Below, piece after piece: positions 12,574 to 23,673 of a stretch of DNA of 64,000 bases (position 1 is the first letter of the stretch; the number at the start of each line of letters is the position of its first letter). Source of the stretch: Eutypa lata (Eukaryota > Ascomycota > Sordariomycetes > Xylariales > Diatrypaceae); assembly GCA_022661535.1 (NCBI GenBank), contig JAKULF010000017.1, positions 581,605 to 645,604 of the forward strand. Reading direction: 5' to 3'. The position numbers were made by a program, and so were the translations under genes. Below the pieces are notes generated by a model. The model saw nothing but the letters and a program-made list of their open reading frames with translations, did not search any database and had not been told where the DNA came from.

Positions 12574-13994
12574 ATGCGTAGACCGGAGGGCCTTCGATCC
12601 ACAGCCTGGCCTTTCTGTGTCTTGATCATGGCATTGGTCTCAGCAGCGTCGGCGTCAGCGCAATTGCGCAATATAATGTACTTCTGCGGGTAAGTTATGC
12701 ATGTAGGATACTCGGTGATACCATCAGTTTGATGCTATGGATTGATTAACAGATTACATATTGTATGTAGCCAGCATCCTACGATCCCGGATTCATCGCT
12801 CACTTCACCCGTCACCCATGTCGTCATGGCTTTCATGAACTCCAACACTTTCAATCGCAAGGAGGAAAGCTCCGACTGGCCCTTATTTATGACCGTGAAA
12901 GAGACCCGCGAACAGTTCGCGCCAGGTACAAAGATCATGGTCGCCATTGGTGGTTGGGGCGATACTGCTGGATTTGCTCTCGGAGCAGCTACTAAGGAAG
13001 GTCGTCAGAACTGGGCACGTAACGTCGCCGCTATGATCAGAGATACAGGAGCCGACGGTAAGCAGTGCATTGTCTGGACATCGTATCTCTTCTTCCAGTG
13101 CTTTGTGGCCAAATCCGCTGATTGGTCTTGATCATTATAGGAGTGGATGTTGACTGGGAGTATCCGGGGTAAGATTTCTTCTCATCATGCTTTCAAGTCT
13201 ATGAATGCTGTGGAATGGTCTAACTAAACCCTTATATCTGAAGAGGTAATGGCGAGGACTATAAGCAAGTGCCAAACGAACAGAAGGCATGGGAAATCGA
13301 AGCATACCCGCTCCTCCTTGCCGACATTCGAGCGGCTATAGGACCAGACAAGTTGATTTCAGCGGCAGTTCCTGGAATTCCTCGAGATATGTTAGCATTT
13401 ACCCCCCAGTCTCTGCCTTCCATCATGGAATCCGTCGACTTCCTCAACGTCATGACCTACGACTTGATGAATCGTCGAGATGATGTGACAAGGCACCATG
13501 CCGGCAAGTCACTCTCACGTGAGTCGATAGATGCATACATTGCCAACGGTGCCAGACCTGACAAGCTCAATCTGGGGTTTGCATTCTACACAAAGTACTT
13601 TCGGACAGAACACCAGACATGCTTGAGAAGCCCGATTGGCTGTCCGACGTTATTACTGGAAGACCCCGAAACCGGCGGCGATTTAGGCCGTACGGGTGGG
13701 TTTGCCTGGGCGGACGAGACGCCAGCTGAGGTACGAACGTCGTTTGCCAAGGCGCTTAATGGTGGACAATACGATGACGTGGCCGGGGGCCAGTACTACT
13801 GGGATGCAGAGGAGGATCTGTGGTGGACGTACGAAAGCCCTAGTTCGATCCAGGATAAGTTCAGCCTGGTCCGGGACATTGCACTTGGAGGTGTATTCGC
13901 GTGGGAGCTCGGTGGAGATGGCCCGGAATATACTCGCCTGGCCGCTGTGAATGCCGCAGTGAAAAGCTCGAGGGATAAGAAAGATGAACTGTAA
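12574..13994 (+). CDS. Secreted GH18 chitinase
   Basis: Model: join(12574..12689, 12771..13057, 13141..13168, 13244..13994), 393 aa; all junctions are GT-AG and frame-consistent, including a 28-nt micro-exon. GH18 enzymes cleave beta-1,4-N-acetylglucosamine links in chitin. Exon 1 encodes a signal peptide (MRRPEGLRSTAWPFCVLIMA onward, ending SAQLR). IMVAIGGWGD is the SxGG-type motif. DGVDVDWEYP is the DxxDxDxE active-site motif with the acid Glu at about 141, its end encoded by the micro-exon. NVMTYDLMNRRDD is the conserved YD segment. Intron 1 has two usable 3' sites 18 nt apart (12752 and 12770), both in frame; I chose the inner one because it gives the expected MYFCGQHPTIPD barrel start. 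No chitin-binding module is visible. Confidence 0.9.
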
Positions 13995-14781
13995 TGTTGC
14001 TGAATAGTAACCGGCTGATTCTGTAGTTCGATGAAAGTACCATGAAAGATGAACCAGGGGGTCTTCCCTTCGAACCTAGCTTCTCCTTATGTTGTGTTGT
14101 CTTCTTGCAGTAGCTGGATACCGACCCATACTGAAGGCATGGGCGAACGATTCAACGCCAAGACCAGACACTTCGTAGCAACTGGGATATAAATGAGAAT
14201 AATACCCTAACCTTTCACATACGACCATAGGATCTGGAGAACACGGGATCCCGTCCGCTCTCCCCTAGTTAAGCCAGATACCGCCGGATTAGTAGTTGGG
14301 TCGGTGACGACCAGCGAATCCCTGGTGTTGTATGTTTTTTTCTTCTCCTCTTTTCTTTTTGAAGTTTACACCGTCCACTGTAACGATCCTCTCTTAACCT
14401 CAGCTTCTATTTGCCGCTCACACTCTGAGCCTACATAGTTACCTGTTAATAATAGCTTACCCTTTCAGTGAGCCGATGAAAGGTTTACCTACCTGTATTC
14501 CCCACACACATCACTTAGCATAGGATTCTTAGCGCACGAAGTAGTGCTAGTCTAAGAATATAGTCTATGGGGCCTCCGGATCCGAACGCATCGGCCTTTA
14601 AGCCAACTATCCATCCTATTTTCAACAAGTCGTAGATATAAAGGCATATTATACTGCCACCTTGCTCAACTGTTAAAGTCAAGTGGGAACTAGTAAACAC
14701 AGTCTGTCCTGAGGACTACCTGACCTCCGACATTTAGTGATAATCCTCGTGGATATAGCAATGTTGATCTGTAAGGATGAC
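13995..14781. other. Intergenic, no gene recognised
   Basis: No coding signal. It holds the 3' region of the chitinase and the promoter of the esterase. The reading frame of the esterase first exon is open back to an upstream ATG at 14737, so the true start may lie slightly inside this stretch. Confidence 0.5.
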
Positions 14782-15733
14782 ATGAGTCTTGGCTCTACTG
14801 AGACATGGTCTTTAAAAAGTAGGCACGGAAAGGAATACGAGGTGAACATTGGCTTTCCTCGAGACTGGAGTAGCCGTGCGCTCACTCCTAGTCAAGAAAT
14901 CCCTATCATGTACGGGTTTGAAACCGAGTTGCAACGCACTGGGATGCCGTTATACAATTAGCTTACAAAAGTATAGATACCTAACGGATGGGAACTCTGT
15001 ATTCCTTACTGCTCTTGAAGCTTTACATCGGCGTCTATCCATCCCATCGCCTATAGAACCCGGAATTGTTGGCGTTGTAGTATCGGTCGGCTATCTGCTT
15101 TCGCCCGATTCAAGCTCCGTGTTTGACCCCCGCAGAAGATGTGATCTGACCCCACCGGCTCCAGGTCGTGACCCAGCCGAGGGTGGTGCTGACGAGTTCA
15201 TTGATTTTATCAGTGATGAGGTTAGAGGATTAGTGCAACGGAGACTTCAAGAAACCCGTGGTGTCAATCCGGGGAAGGAGGCGCTCTACGGACACTCCTT
15301 TGGTGGGCTATTCTGCCTTCATACTCTATTCACCCGCCCGAACCTGTTCGACTGTTTCATCGCAAGCAGCCCTAGCATCTGGTGGAATAACAAATGTCTA
15401 TTACGAGAAGAAGCGTCATTCTGTGAAATGAATATGGATGATAGTAGAGAGGCACATAAGCCATCTCTCATGATGTTTGTGGGCGGACAGGAACAGAACC
15501 CCCCTCGTTATAGGAAAGAGAAGGACAAGGAATACGAAGAGAGACTACGACTTCACCAAGAATGGAGGATGATAGACAATGTTCGCGAGAGCTATGCACG
15601 ACTCGAAAACAGTGGCAAATTTAGCCACACCTCCTGTATGGTCTATGAGGGTGAAGATCACGGAACTATTATGTCGTGCTCATTGAACAGAGGATTGGTT
15701 ACGTTCCTTGAGGATTGGCCTTACAGAACATAG
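14782..15733 (+). CDS. Siderophore-esterase-like alpha/beta hydrolase (esterase D/IroE family)
   Basis: Model: join(14782..14909, 14977..15733), 294 aa. The 67-nt intron begins GTACGG, a weak donor, and ends ATAG; splicing joins IPI to YLTDGNSVFLTA, the conserved core of the family. The product is an esterase of the PF00756/IroE type. It has the nucleophile elbow GHSFGG with Ser at about 150, the flanking SSPSIWWNN block, and a late EGEDHGT with the probable catalytic His. Such enzymes hydrolyse ester-linked siderophores such as fusarinines inside the cell to release iron. The next gene downstream on the same strand is a siderophore-type MFS transporter, which supports this role. In-frame ATGs at 14737 and 14761 would lengthen the N-terminus. 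No signal peptide is evident. Confidence 0.8.
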
Positions 15734-16457
15734 GCCGATTTTCTGAACATACCAAGAAAGTGTTTTCTAATCACCATCTTCTTCTTTCTTCTTAATATAT
15801 GTCTTCTTGGAACTCTCCAGCTATGTTCAATACTCACCCCCGTTCCCAGACGTCTGTGGTAAGCCAGAATATCTTGGGACATGCTGTCTGCTGCATGTTG
15901 CCTGATTACGGGAACCGTCAACGACAGCCATAGACAAGGGCATAATCCAAATCCAAGGCCTCCAGCTATATACTGGTACAGGTCCCAGCTTCTTGGAACT
16001 TCGGGCTGCACTGAGAGATCGCTGTAATGTCATAGTATGGAGGGTCTACTATGTCAAGCTCGTCTGTTGGATTAAGCGATCTGCCAAATTATCCCGCCAT
16101 CGCGAGCCTAGCCTTCCAAATTGCCCACATCGTCACACCTTGCAGCTTTCCATGTGAACCTTATCCTTCGCTACTTCTGGTCCCTATAAGGGCGCACAGC
16201 TAGTGTCTCCAGTATACCGCGATGGGGGGTTTTAGGTCCGAAGCCCCATAACCTTCTTTCCAATCGTTGTCCGTTTGGATTACAAAACGTCAATAGATTC
16301 CTCAAATACAATAGTGGGGTGTCCCTCGCCGTAAATACTCAACTGGGCCCCTTAGTGCCGTAAGCTATATATTGCATCAAATTACTCTATATAGTAACCT
16401 ATCAACTAGTTGGTCATCTGTGAAAATTTCAAAGAGCCGGCGTGCGCGTACAGCTTC

Positions 16458-16463
16458 GATAAG
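16458..16463 (+). promoter_or_regulatory. GATAAG word upstream of the siderophore transporter
   Basis: GATAAG in the context TTCGATAAGG, about 590 bp upstream of the transporter start. GATA factors bind HGATAR, so this could be a second site alongside the better match at 16593. A six-base word is expected by chance, so its weight is low. Confidence 0.25.
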
Positions 16464-16592
16464 GTCTAGGTCTTGCAAGACATGAGACGAATCCCGGTTA
16501 TTTTCCCTCTATTTAGGGTGACTTCATGGGCAAGCTTGCCTTTTTTTGTACAGAACTCCATATGCCAAGCCCGAGGTATATAGCGAAACCGG

Positions 16593-16601
16593 ATCTGATA
16601 A
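16593..16601 (+). promoter_or_regulatory. Candidate iron-responsive GATA (SreA/URBS1-type) site
   Basis: ATCTGATAA lies 449 bp upstream of the transporter ATG and matches the consensus ATCWGATAA known for the fungal iron-repressing GATA factors SreA, SRE and Urbs1. Its position before a siderophore transporter is where such a site is expected. Binding is inferred; one 9-base match could be chance. Confidence 0.5.
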
Positions 16602-17049
16602 GATTAGATGGGGCTGTAGCTGAAAAAAGTCTTGTGCGGAATCGTTCCACTCGTAGATGCAGCGGGGCGGATCGTGCAGGTGCTAAGCGGTTAGATCTGA
16701 TCGAAGACATAATAACTCGTACGTTCAGTAGGGTTGGGATGGCGGCTAGCATGTTCGAGTAGGCAAGCCGTCGTTGCATCGTGGACTGACTTACTGCTAT
16801 TTGTACTACATAGTAAGTGGACGATGGGGCGGGTGCGGAATATACAAAACTCTGTCACGGATCGGAGAGAAGGAAACTAAGTTGCACTACGCCAGCTCGG
16901 TTTTGGGATCTTGCAATACATATATACTCACATTTGTAGATGGGCCCTTATATAGCCAGCACCCATCATCTTGCTTTCGTCTAACGGGCACCGTCGAGCT
17001 GCATAGCACACTGTCTGTTTACTTCCGCGCCAAGCTACCGTATATCATC

Positions 17050-19050
17050 ATGGAGAAAGAGCTTCAAGGGGAGACTAAAAACGAACTTGACGCGGCTAGT
17101 GTCGAGAAGTCTGCGGGTGTTATTCAGTCTGATGGCTTAAAACGAGCTCCTCGAAGATGGATCATTGCCGCCTTCCTAGGGTATGTAGCTAGTTGATGAC
17201 CGTCATTGCTTACCACAATATTCAGTTTCCATGGGAACTGATAGTACGTAGACTATATATTGTAACCTTCGTTTTCGCCTTCGACAATTATTCGACATCG
17301 ACATATAGCGCCTACGCCACAAGTGCTTTCAAGGGCCATTCACTCCTGAGCGCCTCAAGGGTCGTGATTACCATTACGAGCTTGCTCTCTTACCCTATCA
17401 TCGCAAGGCTATCGGATGTTAGTGCTTACTGGCCATCTTCAAGAGATACCATGTGTATAACTGACATAAACACTGCAGGTATTCGGGCGTGCTGAGCTTT
17501 TTGCCTTCTCTATCATTCTTAATACCGTCTCCAAGATCTTATATGCCTCCTGCAGGACCATCGAGACTTACTTCGTAAGAAATTCCTTACTCACAACCAT
17601 GTATCGTTGACCCATTTTGACCCATACGGGTCTTTAGGTAGCTGGATTGTTTGATGCAATTGGCAGTACAGGATTCGGCATCACACAGCAGATTTTCATC
17701 TCCGATCTGACCACGCTTAGGAATCGTGGGCTCTGGCTATCACTCCCAGATAGCATCAGCGCCATCCCAACCTTGTTCCTTGGGACGATTGTTGCAGATG
17801 CTTTCTTAGCTCACTCTACATGGAGGTGGGGATATGGCATGTGGGCAATTGTCATACCTATCGCTGCGTTACCTCTTCTCGCCACATTATTTCTCTGGGA
17901 GTATGAGAACAAGAAGACGCACCCCGAGACCGAAAACCGACCGGGAATTCTGCAAGACATTCATCGAGATGATTCATTTCTAGTTAAGCTTTATAAGCTA
18001 ATCTGGGTCGAGCTGGACTTGCTTGGATGCCTTCTTCTCATTGCAGGCCTAGCACTGGTCCTAGTGCCCATTTCCCTTACAGGGTCAGGTAATAGTGTCG
18101 CCTGGCGGAACGCTCATTTCATCGCTATGCCCGTTGTCGGATTTGTGCTTTTCATCTTGTTCCTTGTCTGGGACGCCTTGTTTGCTAAGAAGCCCTTTGT
18201 TCCGTTCCGCCTCGTTCGACACAAAACAGTCGTCGCAGCTTGCGTTTTGTGCATCCTCGACTTCATGCATTATTCACTATTTAGTGTATTCTTCCCGAGT
18301 TATCTCCAGGTTGCTGGGCACTATTCAGCTGGACACGCCACTAGAATAGAGTAAGGGCTATCACCATCGCTGTTACCACCTCTTGTCAGACTCTGACTGA
18401 CATATTACCCCTTTATAGTAATTCTCTGAGAGTGTCTTTCCAGATTGCTTCTCTTATAGTCGCAGTACTTATGCACTATTCCAAACGTGCTAAGATTTGG
18501 ATTTTGATTGGTGTCTGTCTCTGCCTCCTCGGCCAGGGTCTCGAAATCTACTTAGTCAACATTAACAGGATCCATCCCGCAAACGAAGCGTCTTTCATTA
18601 CTGCTAAGACTATAGTTGGTGTAGGAAGGGGCTTCTACCAAACTGCGGCCCAGGTATGCGTACAAGCAGTAGTGAGGCGCGACGAAGTGGCTGTCGCTAC
18701 AGGAGTGTTTTTCGCAGCTATGAACCTTGGAGGCGCAATTGGCACGAGGTAAGCTCTATCTGATTTAACTTGTTATTTACTGTTGCGTCTTGTGTCCGAT
18801 ATTCCTCTAACTATAAAGCAGCATCTCGGGTGCTATATGGCGATCGAATCTTCTTTACCGACTATCTGAATACCTCCCTGAGGCCTCAAAATCGAAAGCC
18901 TCGTCAATCTTCCAATCTATCGTCGTTGCGCAGAAGTTCGCTATTGGGTCTGGTGAGAGAAACGCTATCGACCAAGCATACCGGGAAAGCCAGCAGAAAC
19001 TCGCCATCGCGGCTACTGTGGTACTAGCACCATCTTTGATCGCCATGTGA
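17050..19050 (+). CDS. Siderophore iron transporter, MFS (MirB/ARN family), C-terminus cut by TGA
   Basis: Model: join(17050..17180, 17252..17417, 17479..17574, 17638..18350, 18419..18748, 18822..19050), 554 aa; all six exons join in phase. The protein is a 14-helix major facilitator of the siderophore:H+ symporter family in the plasma membrane. Visible signatures: VTFVFAFDNYSTSTYSAYAT in the first helix region, RLSDVFGRAE (loop 2-3 motif), GFGITQQIFISDLTTLRNRG, a central LVWDALFAKKPFVPFRL loop, VGRGFYQTAAQVCVQA, and AAMNLGGAIGTSISGAIW. Translation stops at TGA 19048-19050 after LAPSLIAM. The same frame stays open for 40 more codons, reading FIKNVDLTEDQKRIGEE, which resembles the normal family tail, and ends at TAG 19171-19173. 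The TGA therefore looks like a recent nonsense change removing the cytosolic tail; the transmembrane core is intact. The esterase gene upstream suggests a two-gene siderophore use unit. Confidence 0.85.
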
Positions 19051-19947
19051 TTCATCAAGAATGTGGACCTCACCGAAGATCAGAAAAGGATTGGAGAAGA
19101 ACATAGAGGAGAAGAGCATACCATGGATGGTGATAGCCATGATGGTGGTAGAACCGCGAATAGAGAGAAGTAGATAAGGAATCTAGGTTGTGATCTTGAA
19201 AGATAAGAGCATGCCCTATCTTAAGAAGCGCCTAGTACCGATAGTTACCCCTATATCGTATCTAAAAACAATCTGTATAGTGAACCTCAACAATGGTTTG
19301 CTAAAGAAGGCTGGAATAGAATACCCCTACGTGATTTTCCAGTAAATAATAGCAGTCTTCATACCGTTCAAGTGAAATGATCAATTGATTCAATGATACT
19401 GTATACTATTCCAAAGGTGGCTGAATAGAAAATGACACTGTAACCGATGAAAGGAACCTCTTGCTTTGTCACTATTATTTCTTAAGGCGCATTCATGATT
19501 TAATTAGCTAGTTATTGACAAAGAAACTGTTTATAGAACAAATGACGTCTAGCTAACTAAAACCAATTTATTTATTACTAACCTGCGATTTTCTGCTCAT
19601 TAACGACCCATTTTAGCCACGATGCTATGTGTGGACAGTGGATCCGAAGAGAAATAAAACATAAGTCTCTTCAGGGACCGTTCTGGAACAGAATGTGCTA
19701 ATCATGTAACACAAGAAGACATGGTCATAGAACATATGGTATGATACGAAACAACATCTATTTGATGCTATTCCAAGTTGTTCACAATTCCATTATATAT
19801 CAACAACGTATCCCCCCATATGTGCCTTAGACCATCATTCTAATCGTGCCTATCTTACAGAAACGGATTTATTAATATTCGCGACGAATTTACTACGTAC
19901 TTAATATTCAACAATATCAAATCCAACACCAATAGATAACAAACATC
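19051..19947. other. Intergenic, begins with the former transporter tail
   Basis: The first 123 bases continue the transporter frame to a TAG at 19171-19173 (see that gene). The rest shows no coding signal and should include the promoter of the glycosyltransferase. Confidence 0.5.
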
Positions 19948-21201
19948 ATGTCTTCGCCATACTTTCTCGTAGGTCTTTGCTTATGGGACTTACTTGAACG
20001 TCAAATATCAAAGAGCAATGCTCAGCGTTATCAACCTTTCCCTCTTCCTTCCCCTGACGAACGATGCTATGAAGTTTCAGATGTAAGTTTGGTAGTCCCT
20101 ACTGTTAATGCAGATGAGAATTTCCCGAAATTCCTCTGCCGATGGCTAACAAACAAACCACTGGAAATAATATTGGTTACCGTGGAAAGCGAAGAGGATG
20201 CACTTCGCCGAATCATCAACTCTGAAGACGTCCAAGATGCGGCCAAGTGTACTAGGATTCAGCTACTCACTATTAAATGTGCAAACAAGAGGGATCAATT
20301 AATTGAGGGCATAAATGCCTCTACTGGTAAGATTATTGCTCTCGTCGATGACGATGCCTTTTATAAGAATGAGGACATTCTCCTGCAGCTACTTGCCCCC
20401 TTTCAACAAGACGACGTAGGCTTAGTTGGAGGTCCAATAAGTTCATACATCCCCCCTTGTCGTAGGAGGGAAGATGTTATTACTGGATGGGAGGTAGCAG
20501 CTATGCGAATTCGCCAGAAGAGAGGACGGAGTATGAAAGGTGCCTTCGCCGCTGATGGAGGTACAAATTTTACAGTGAGTGGGTTGACAATGCTTTTGCG
20601 CGGCGAGATACTAAGAGATGCAGTTTTCCAACACGCCTTCACACACGATTTTTGGATGGGAAAAAGACAGAACACAGGAGATGACGGGTTTATCACCCGT
20701 TGGGTTCTGTATCAACATTACTTGTCCAACACTAGAAAGCAATGGAAATTGGGCATGCAGCTTGTTCCCGAGGCAGAAATCTCAACGTCGGTGATGAACG
20801 ACAGCCGATACGCCAGTCAGATGAAACGTTGGTGGAGAAGTGGCCTGCGCCTACGTCTGACCTGTTTGCTTTATGATCCGGGCTTCTTCCATATGTATCT
20901 TACAACTCCTTACATGGCACGCAAAATGGCAGAGGGCCTCTTTTCCCCACTTCTTACGATTGTTCGGCTTATTCTCTGGTGGAACACATTACGCACCGTT
21001 CCCATCTTAGCCTTGCTTATCTTACTACTCGACCTCTATAGTTGGGTAACAGACCTCTCAAACTTTGCAAAGGAATATCCATGGTGTCGTTCGAAGATCT
21101 GGGCGGCAATTATCGTCGACAGGTTATATCTGATCTCTGATTGGTATTGTTGGCTCACACTCGGCACGGAATCCTGGATGACGAGAAGCCTAGTACTTTA
21201 G
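19948..21201 (+). CDS. GT2 family membrane glycosyltransferase (polysaccharide synthase-like)
   Basis: Intronless, 417 aa. Family 2 processive glycosyltransferases use UDP-sugars to make polysaccharides at the membrane; relatives include hyaluronan, chitin and cellulose synthases and fungal GT2 proteins needed for surface growth. Motifs in order: VSLVVPTVNADEN at about 46-58; ALVDDDAF with the D-x-D at about 134-136; TGDDGF at about 243-248; and QMKRWWRSG (QxxRW) at about 291-299. All catalytic signatures are present. The C-terminus has at least two or three hydrophobic segments (from about residue 330) and a short hydrophobic stretch lies at the N-terminus. The product polysaccharide cannot be predicted. 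Neighbours give no cluster context; the LTR element begins about 590 bp downstream. Confidence 0.85.
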   Translation: MSSPYFLVGLCLWDLLERQISKSNAQRYQPFPLPSPDERCYEVSDVSLVVPTVNADENFPKFLCRWLTNKPLEIILVTVESEEDALRRIINSEDVQDAAKCTRIQLLTIKCANKRDQLIEGINASTGKIIALVDDDAFYKNEDILLQLLAPFQQDDVGLVGGPISSYIPPCRRREDVITGWEVAAMRIRQKRGRSMKGAFAADGGTNFTVSGLTMLLRGEILRDAVFQHAFTHDFWMGKRQNTGDDGFITRWVLYQHYLSNTRKQWKLGMQLVPEAEISTSVMNDSRYASQMKRWWRSGLRLRLTCLLYDPGFFHMYLTTPYMARKMAEGLFSPLLTIVRLILWWNTLRTVPILALLILLLDLYSWVTDLSNFAKEYPWCRSKIWAAIIVDRLYLISDWYCWLTLGTESWMTRSLVL

Positions 21202-21790
21202 TATCCATAAGAAACTCGTTATTGTGGACAATGACTATGAATACTATTAGCATACGTTGAAATGCAATGTAATATCGGCACGATGATTAGCGGCCAGCTG
21301 TGAGAACACCATCGAGGTAGTGAGAATGTAAATGTGTTCGCTAGTCCTATAATGGGAGCTCAATAAACCGAATTAATATATGTTTAAGCACCTGTACTAG
21401 ACCACCAAGGGAATGTAAATGATTCTAACATAGCCGAATAACTTTTTCATGGAGACCTGTTATCATATCACATTTCTTGTTCTACGGTATTGAGGCTAGA
21501 ATAGGTGCTGATTATTCACAGGTTAATATATGTTATGTAGAATTGATCGTTAGTAAGAGGAAACATGCAACAACTCGATCATTATGATTGGAGCTTGCAG
21601 GTCGCAGCTGTGAGGTTAAGGGTCCGATTACCTAATAGGGGCATTTCTAGCTTAACTAACCTTCTCATCAAACCTACAGCACCCATCGAATAAATTAGGT
21701 ATTATAAAGTACTTCTAGCTAGTTTTTACGACAACGCAGCTAGCCTTAGGTGAGCAATCTGCCTTCCTGGCCCCCTTTAAACATCCGTGG
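21202..21790. other. Intergenic, no gene recognised
   Basis: No coding signal. It lies between the GT2 stop codon and the target-site duplication of the LTR element. Confidence 0.55.
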
Positions 21791-21795
21791 GTATG
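21791..21795. repeat. Target-site duplication, left copy (GTATG)
   Basis: GTATG directly precedes the left LTR and is repeated exactly after the right LTR at 23878-23882. A 5-bp duplication is typical of LTR retrotransposon integration and fixes the element's ends. Confidence 0.9.
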
Positions 21796-21988
21796 TGTCG
21801 CATTCTAGCTACCACTTACTACAGGATCGGATACGCTCAGCTCAGCTGTTGTTGTATTGATCTAAAAGAGCAAGGAAATCTAGGAATCTAGGTGGTGGGC
21901 ATTATATGCCCTACAAAAGTGGACGTGGTGGAGATCAGGTGACGTGGCTTCGGGTAGCTCTATATGGCAGGGATCATCTAACGCAACA
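21796..21988 (-). repeat. LTR, left copy (3' LTR of the minus-strand element)
   Basis: 193 bp, TGTCGC...CAACA on the plus strand, reading identical to 23685-23877. Because the gag gene is on the minus strand, this copy is the element's 3' LTR. Confidence 0.93.
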
Positions 21989-22412
21989 CACCCCCTGATC
22001 GCTGACACTACCATTGCCATTTCGGGCGAGCTTCTGAAGCTATTCACACCCTGCTCGTCGTCGACCCTTGGAGTTTTGGCACCCCCCAAATTGCACCCCC
22101 GAGCTCGTTGACCCTATCCATCCACCACCGACCGACACGAAATAACGCTCCGCACTTGTACCGCTTCGACCCAACTTCCTTCTGAGGCACCGGCACCCGG
22201 AAGTGGTCTCACGCGCGTGGCGAGCTCGTCCTCGGCTCGACGTAATGGTCGTCACCATCCGCCGAGATACAGGACCGGGAGAGTGACACACTAGGCCGTC
22301 TATCCGATCTCAGGCAGTAGCTGCCCAGCTGCTCCCGTACAAAATAAAACAAAACAAAAACGAGCTATCTACCCTTGGTTCTGGATCACTCCGTCACCGC
22401 CGTTCCGCTCCA
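21989..22412 (-). other. Element 3' leader with polypurine tract
   Basis: The non-gag part of the element. On the minus strand an AGGGGGTG purine tract abuts the 3' LTR (plus-strand 21989-21996), the expected priming site for plus-strand DNA synthesis. Open frames here are short and show no pol motifs; the gag frame itself is interrupted by several stops. Confidence 0.6.
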
Positions 22413-23594
22413 TCACGCCGTAATATTAGCGTTCCGTGGCAGCCCTCCGAGCGTCGGCTCTGGCTTCCCGTGCTCCGATTCGAGCTTTGTACGCAACTCC
22501 GACCAAGCGTCGGAGTTAAACCTCTCCCTGATACGCTTGCATACGTGCGGCTCGGGCGTCCTTCTCGAGCTCGACCGTCCGTATACAGCGTACATCAAGG
22601 CGTCGCAATCTTCCGGCAGCCACTTGTGCTTTTGATCAGGACGAACGAGGCAAGGGCAGCTGTGCAGCTCCCTTGTCGCCGCCGTCGCATGCACACCAAA
22701 CGCCGAGCGAGGCCAGTCTTCGTCTCGCAAAGTTGCAAACTGTTGCAACTTGACAGCGAATAGCTTCGAATACTCGTCGAGCGTTATAGGTGGCTTGCCA
22801 CGTGCTTCTCGGCTCGCAATCCTATCGAGCTGCGTAGTTGCCCAATCGGGTGCTATACGTCGACCGACGGCAAGGATAAAGTCTTGTGCGGCGAGCTGCC
22901 CCGTGACCTCCGGGATGTCTTCGGCCTTTCCCCGAACGTATGCATCATACCATTGTCGATACCAAGTTTCCGGGTTTATACTGCCCTGTCGAGCGGAGTC
23001 CAAAGCTTGCAAGTAACGCGTACGTGCACTGTTGACGATGCTATGCCGTGACGGCGCCAAACGCTCTTTGAGCTTCCGTACTATCACCTGAATGGATGGG
23101 TCGACCTCCGGCTGAAGCAAGTCGAGCTCGCTAAGCACCGAGCTTAAGATCGACTCGCCCACGCTTCCGGTGACCCAGTTCCAAAGAGTAACGTATCGGC
23201 CAGCTACCGCCGACCACTCGGCGGCACGTCCAGCAAAATCCTTACGATCGCCCTCGTATTTAGCCTCGACGTCCTTCTTGACGGCGACGGCCGGAGCTGG
23301 AGGTTGGGGACCGCGTTGAGCTTCGGCCCGAAGTTCCCACGCATCGATCTCTTTATTGTATTGCTCCTGTCGACGAGCGTTCTCTTGTCGAATATAACGG
23401 TCGATAGTAGGAACGCGCGGAGCTTCAAGCGTAACGTGGATCGAATCCGGACCGTCCGGGTTGACGTATGGCCATATACCTCGGAACCGAGCATGGTGTC
23501 GATAAAGGGTGAACCATTGGGGCCAGGTTTCACGGCTGACGAGCTTATGGTTGACGGGTATCGCAGAAGAAGGGTCGCTCAATAGTGAAGACAT
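22413..23594 (-). CDS. gag: Gag-like protein of the LTR element
   Basis: A single intact 393-aa frame. No enzyme motif is present. The protein is rich in charged helical segments (for example an Ala/Glu/Arg stretch around residues 70-130). Near residue 320 it has CPCLVRPDQKHKWLPEDC, a C-x-C...H-x-W-x4-C block that looks like a degenerate zinc knuckle of copia-type capsid proteins. The expected role is to form the virus-like particle and package element RNA. The start Met at 23594 lies 90 nt inside the 5' LTR, leaving room only for the primer site and a short leader. There is no overlapping or downstream pol frame. Assignment to Gag relies mainly on its position inside the LTR element. Confidence 0.75.
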   Translation of the reverse strand: MSSLLSDPSSAIPVNHKLVSRETWPQWFTLYRHHARFRGIWPYVNPDGPDSIHVTLEAPRVPTIDRYIRQENARRQEQYNKEIDAWELRAEAQRGPQPPAPAVAVKKDVEAKYEGDRKDFAGRAAEWSAVAGRYVTLWNWVTGSVGESILSSVLSELDLLQPEVDPSIQVIVRKLKERLAPSRHSIVNSARTRYLQALDSARQGSINPETWYRQWYDAYVRGKAEDIPEVTGQLAAQDFILAVGRRIAPDWATTQLDRIASREARGKPPITLDEYSKLFAVKLQQFATLRDEDWPRSAFGVHATAATRELHSCPCLVRPDQKHKWLPEDCDALMYAVYGRSSSRRTPEPHVCKRIRERFNSDAWSELRTKLESEHGKPEPTLGGLPRNANITA

Positions 23595-23673
23595 CGTCGA
23601 AAGAATGTATGCGAGCTGCGTATTCCTTAGTCAAGTGATTTCGAAGCTATCGCGCAGCGTGCGTACGCATACG

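Larger units (their letters stand above)
15734..17049 (+). other. Intergenic region with GATA-type sites upstream of the siderophore transporter
   Basis: No gene was found. The stretch separates the esterase from the transporter. It carries two GATA words, one a perfect ATCWGATAA match; both are listed separately. It is longer than most intergenic gaps in this arm, giving room for a regulated promoter. Confidence 0.5.

Noticed and set aside
22040..22291. Short minus-strand frame downstream of gag considered as a pol remnant
   Set aside because: No protease, integrase or reverse-transcriptase motif; too short and Arg/Gly-rich by composition.
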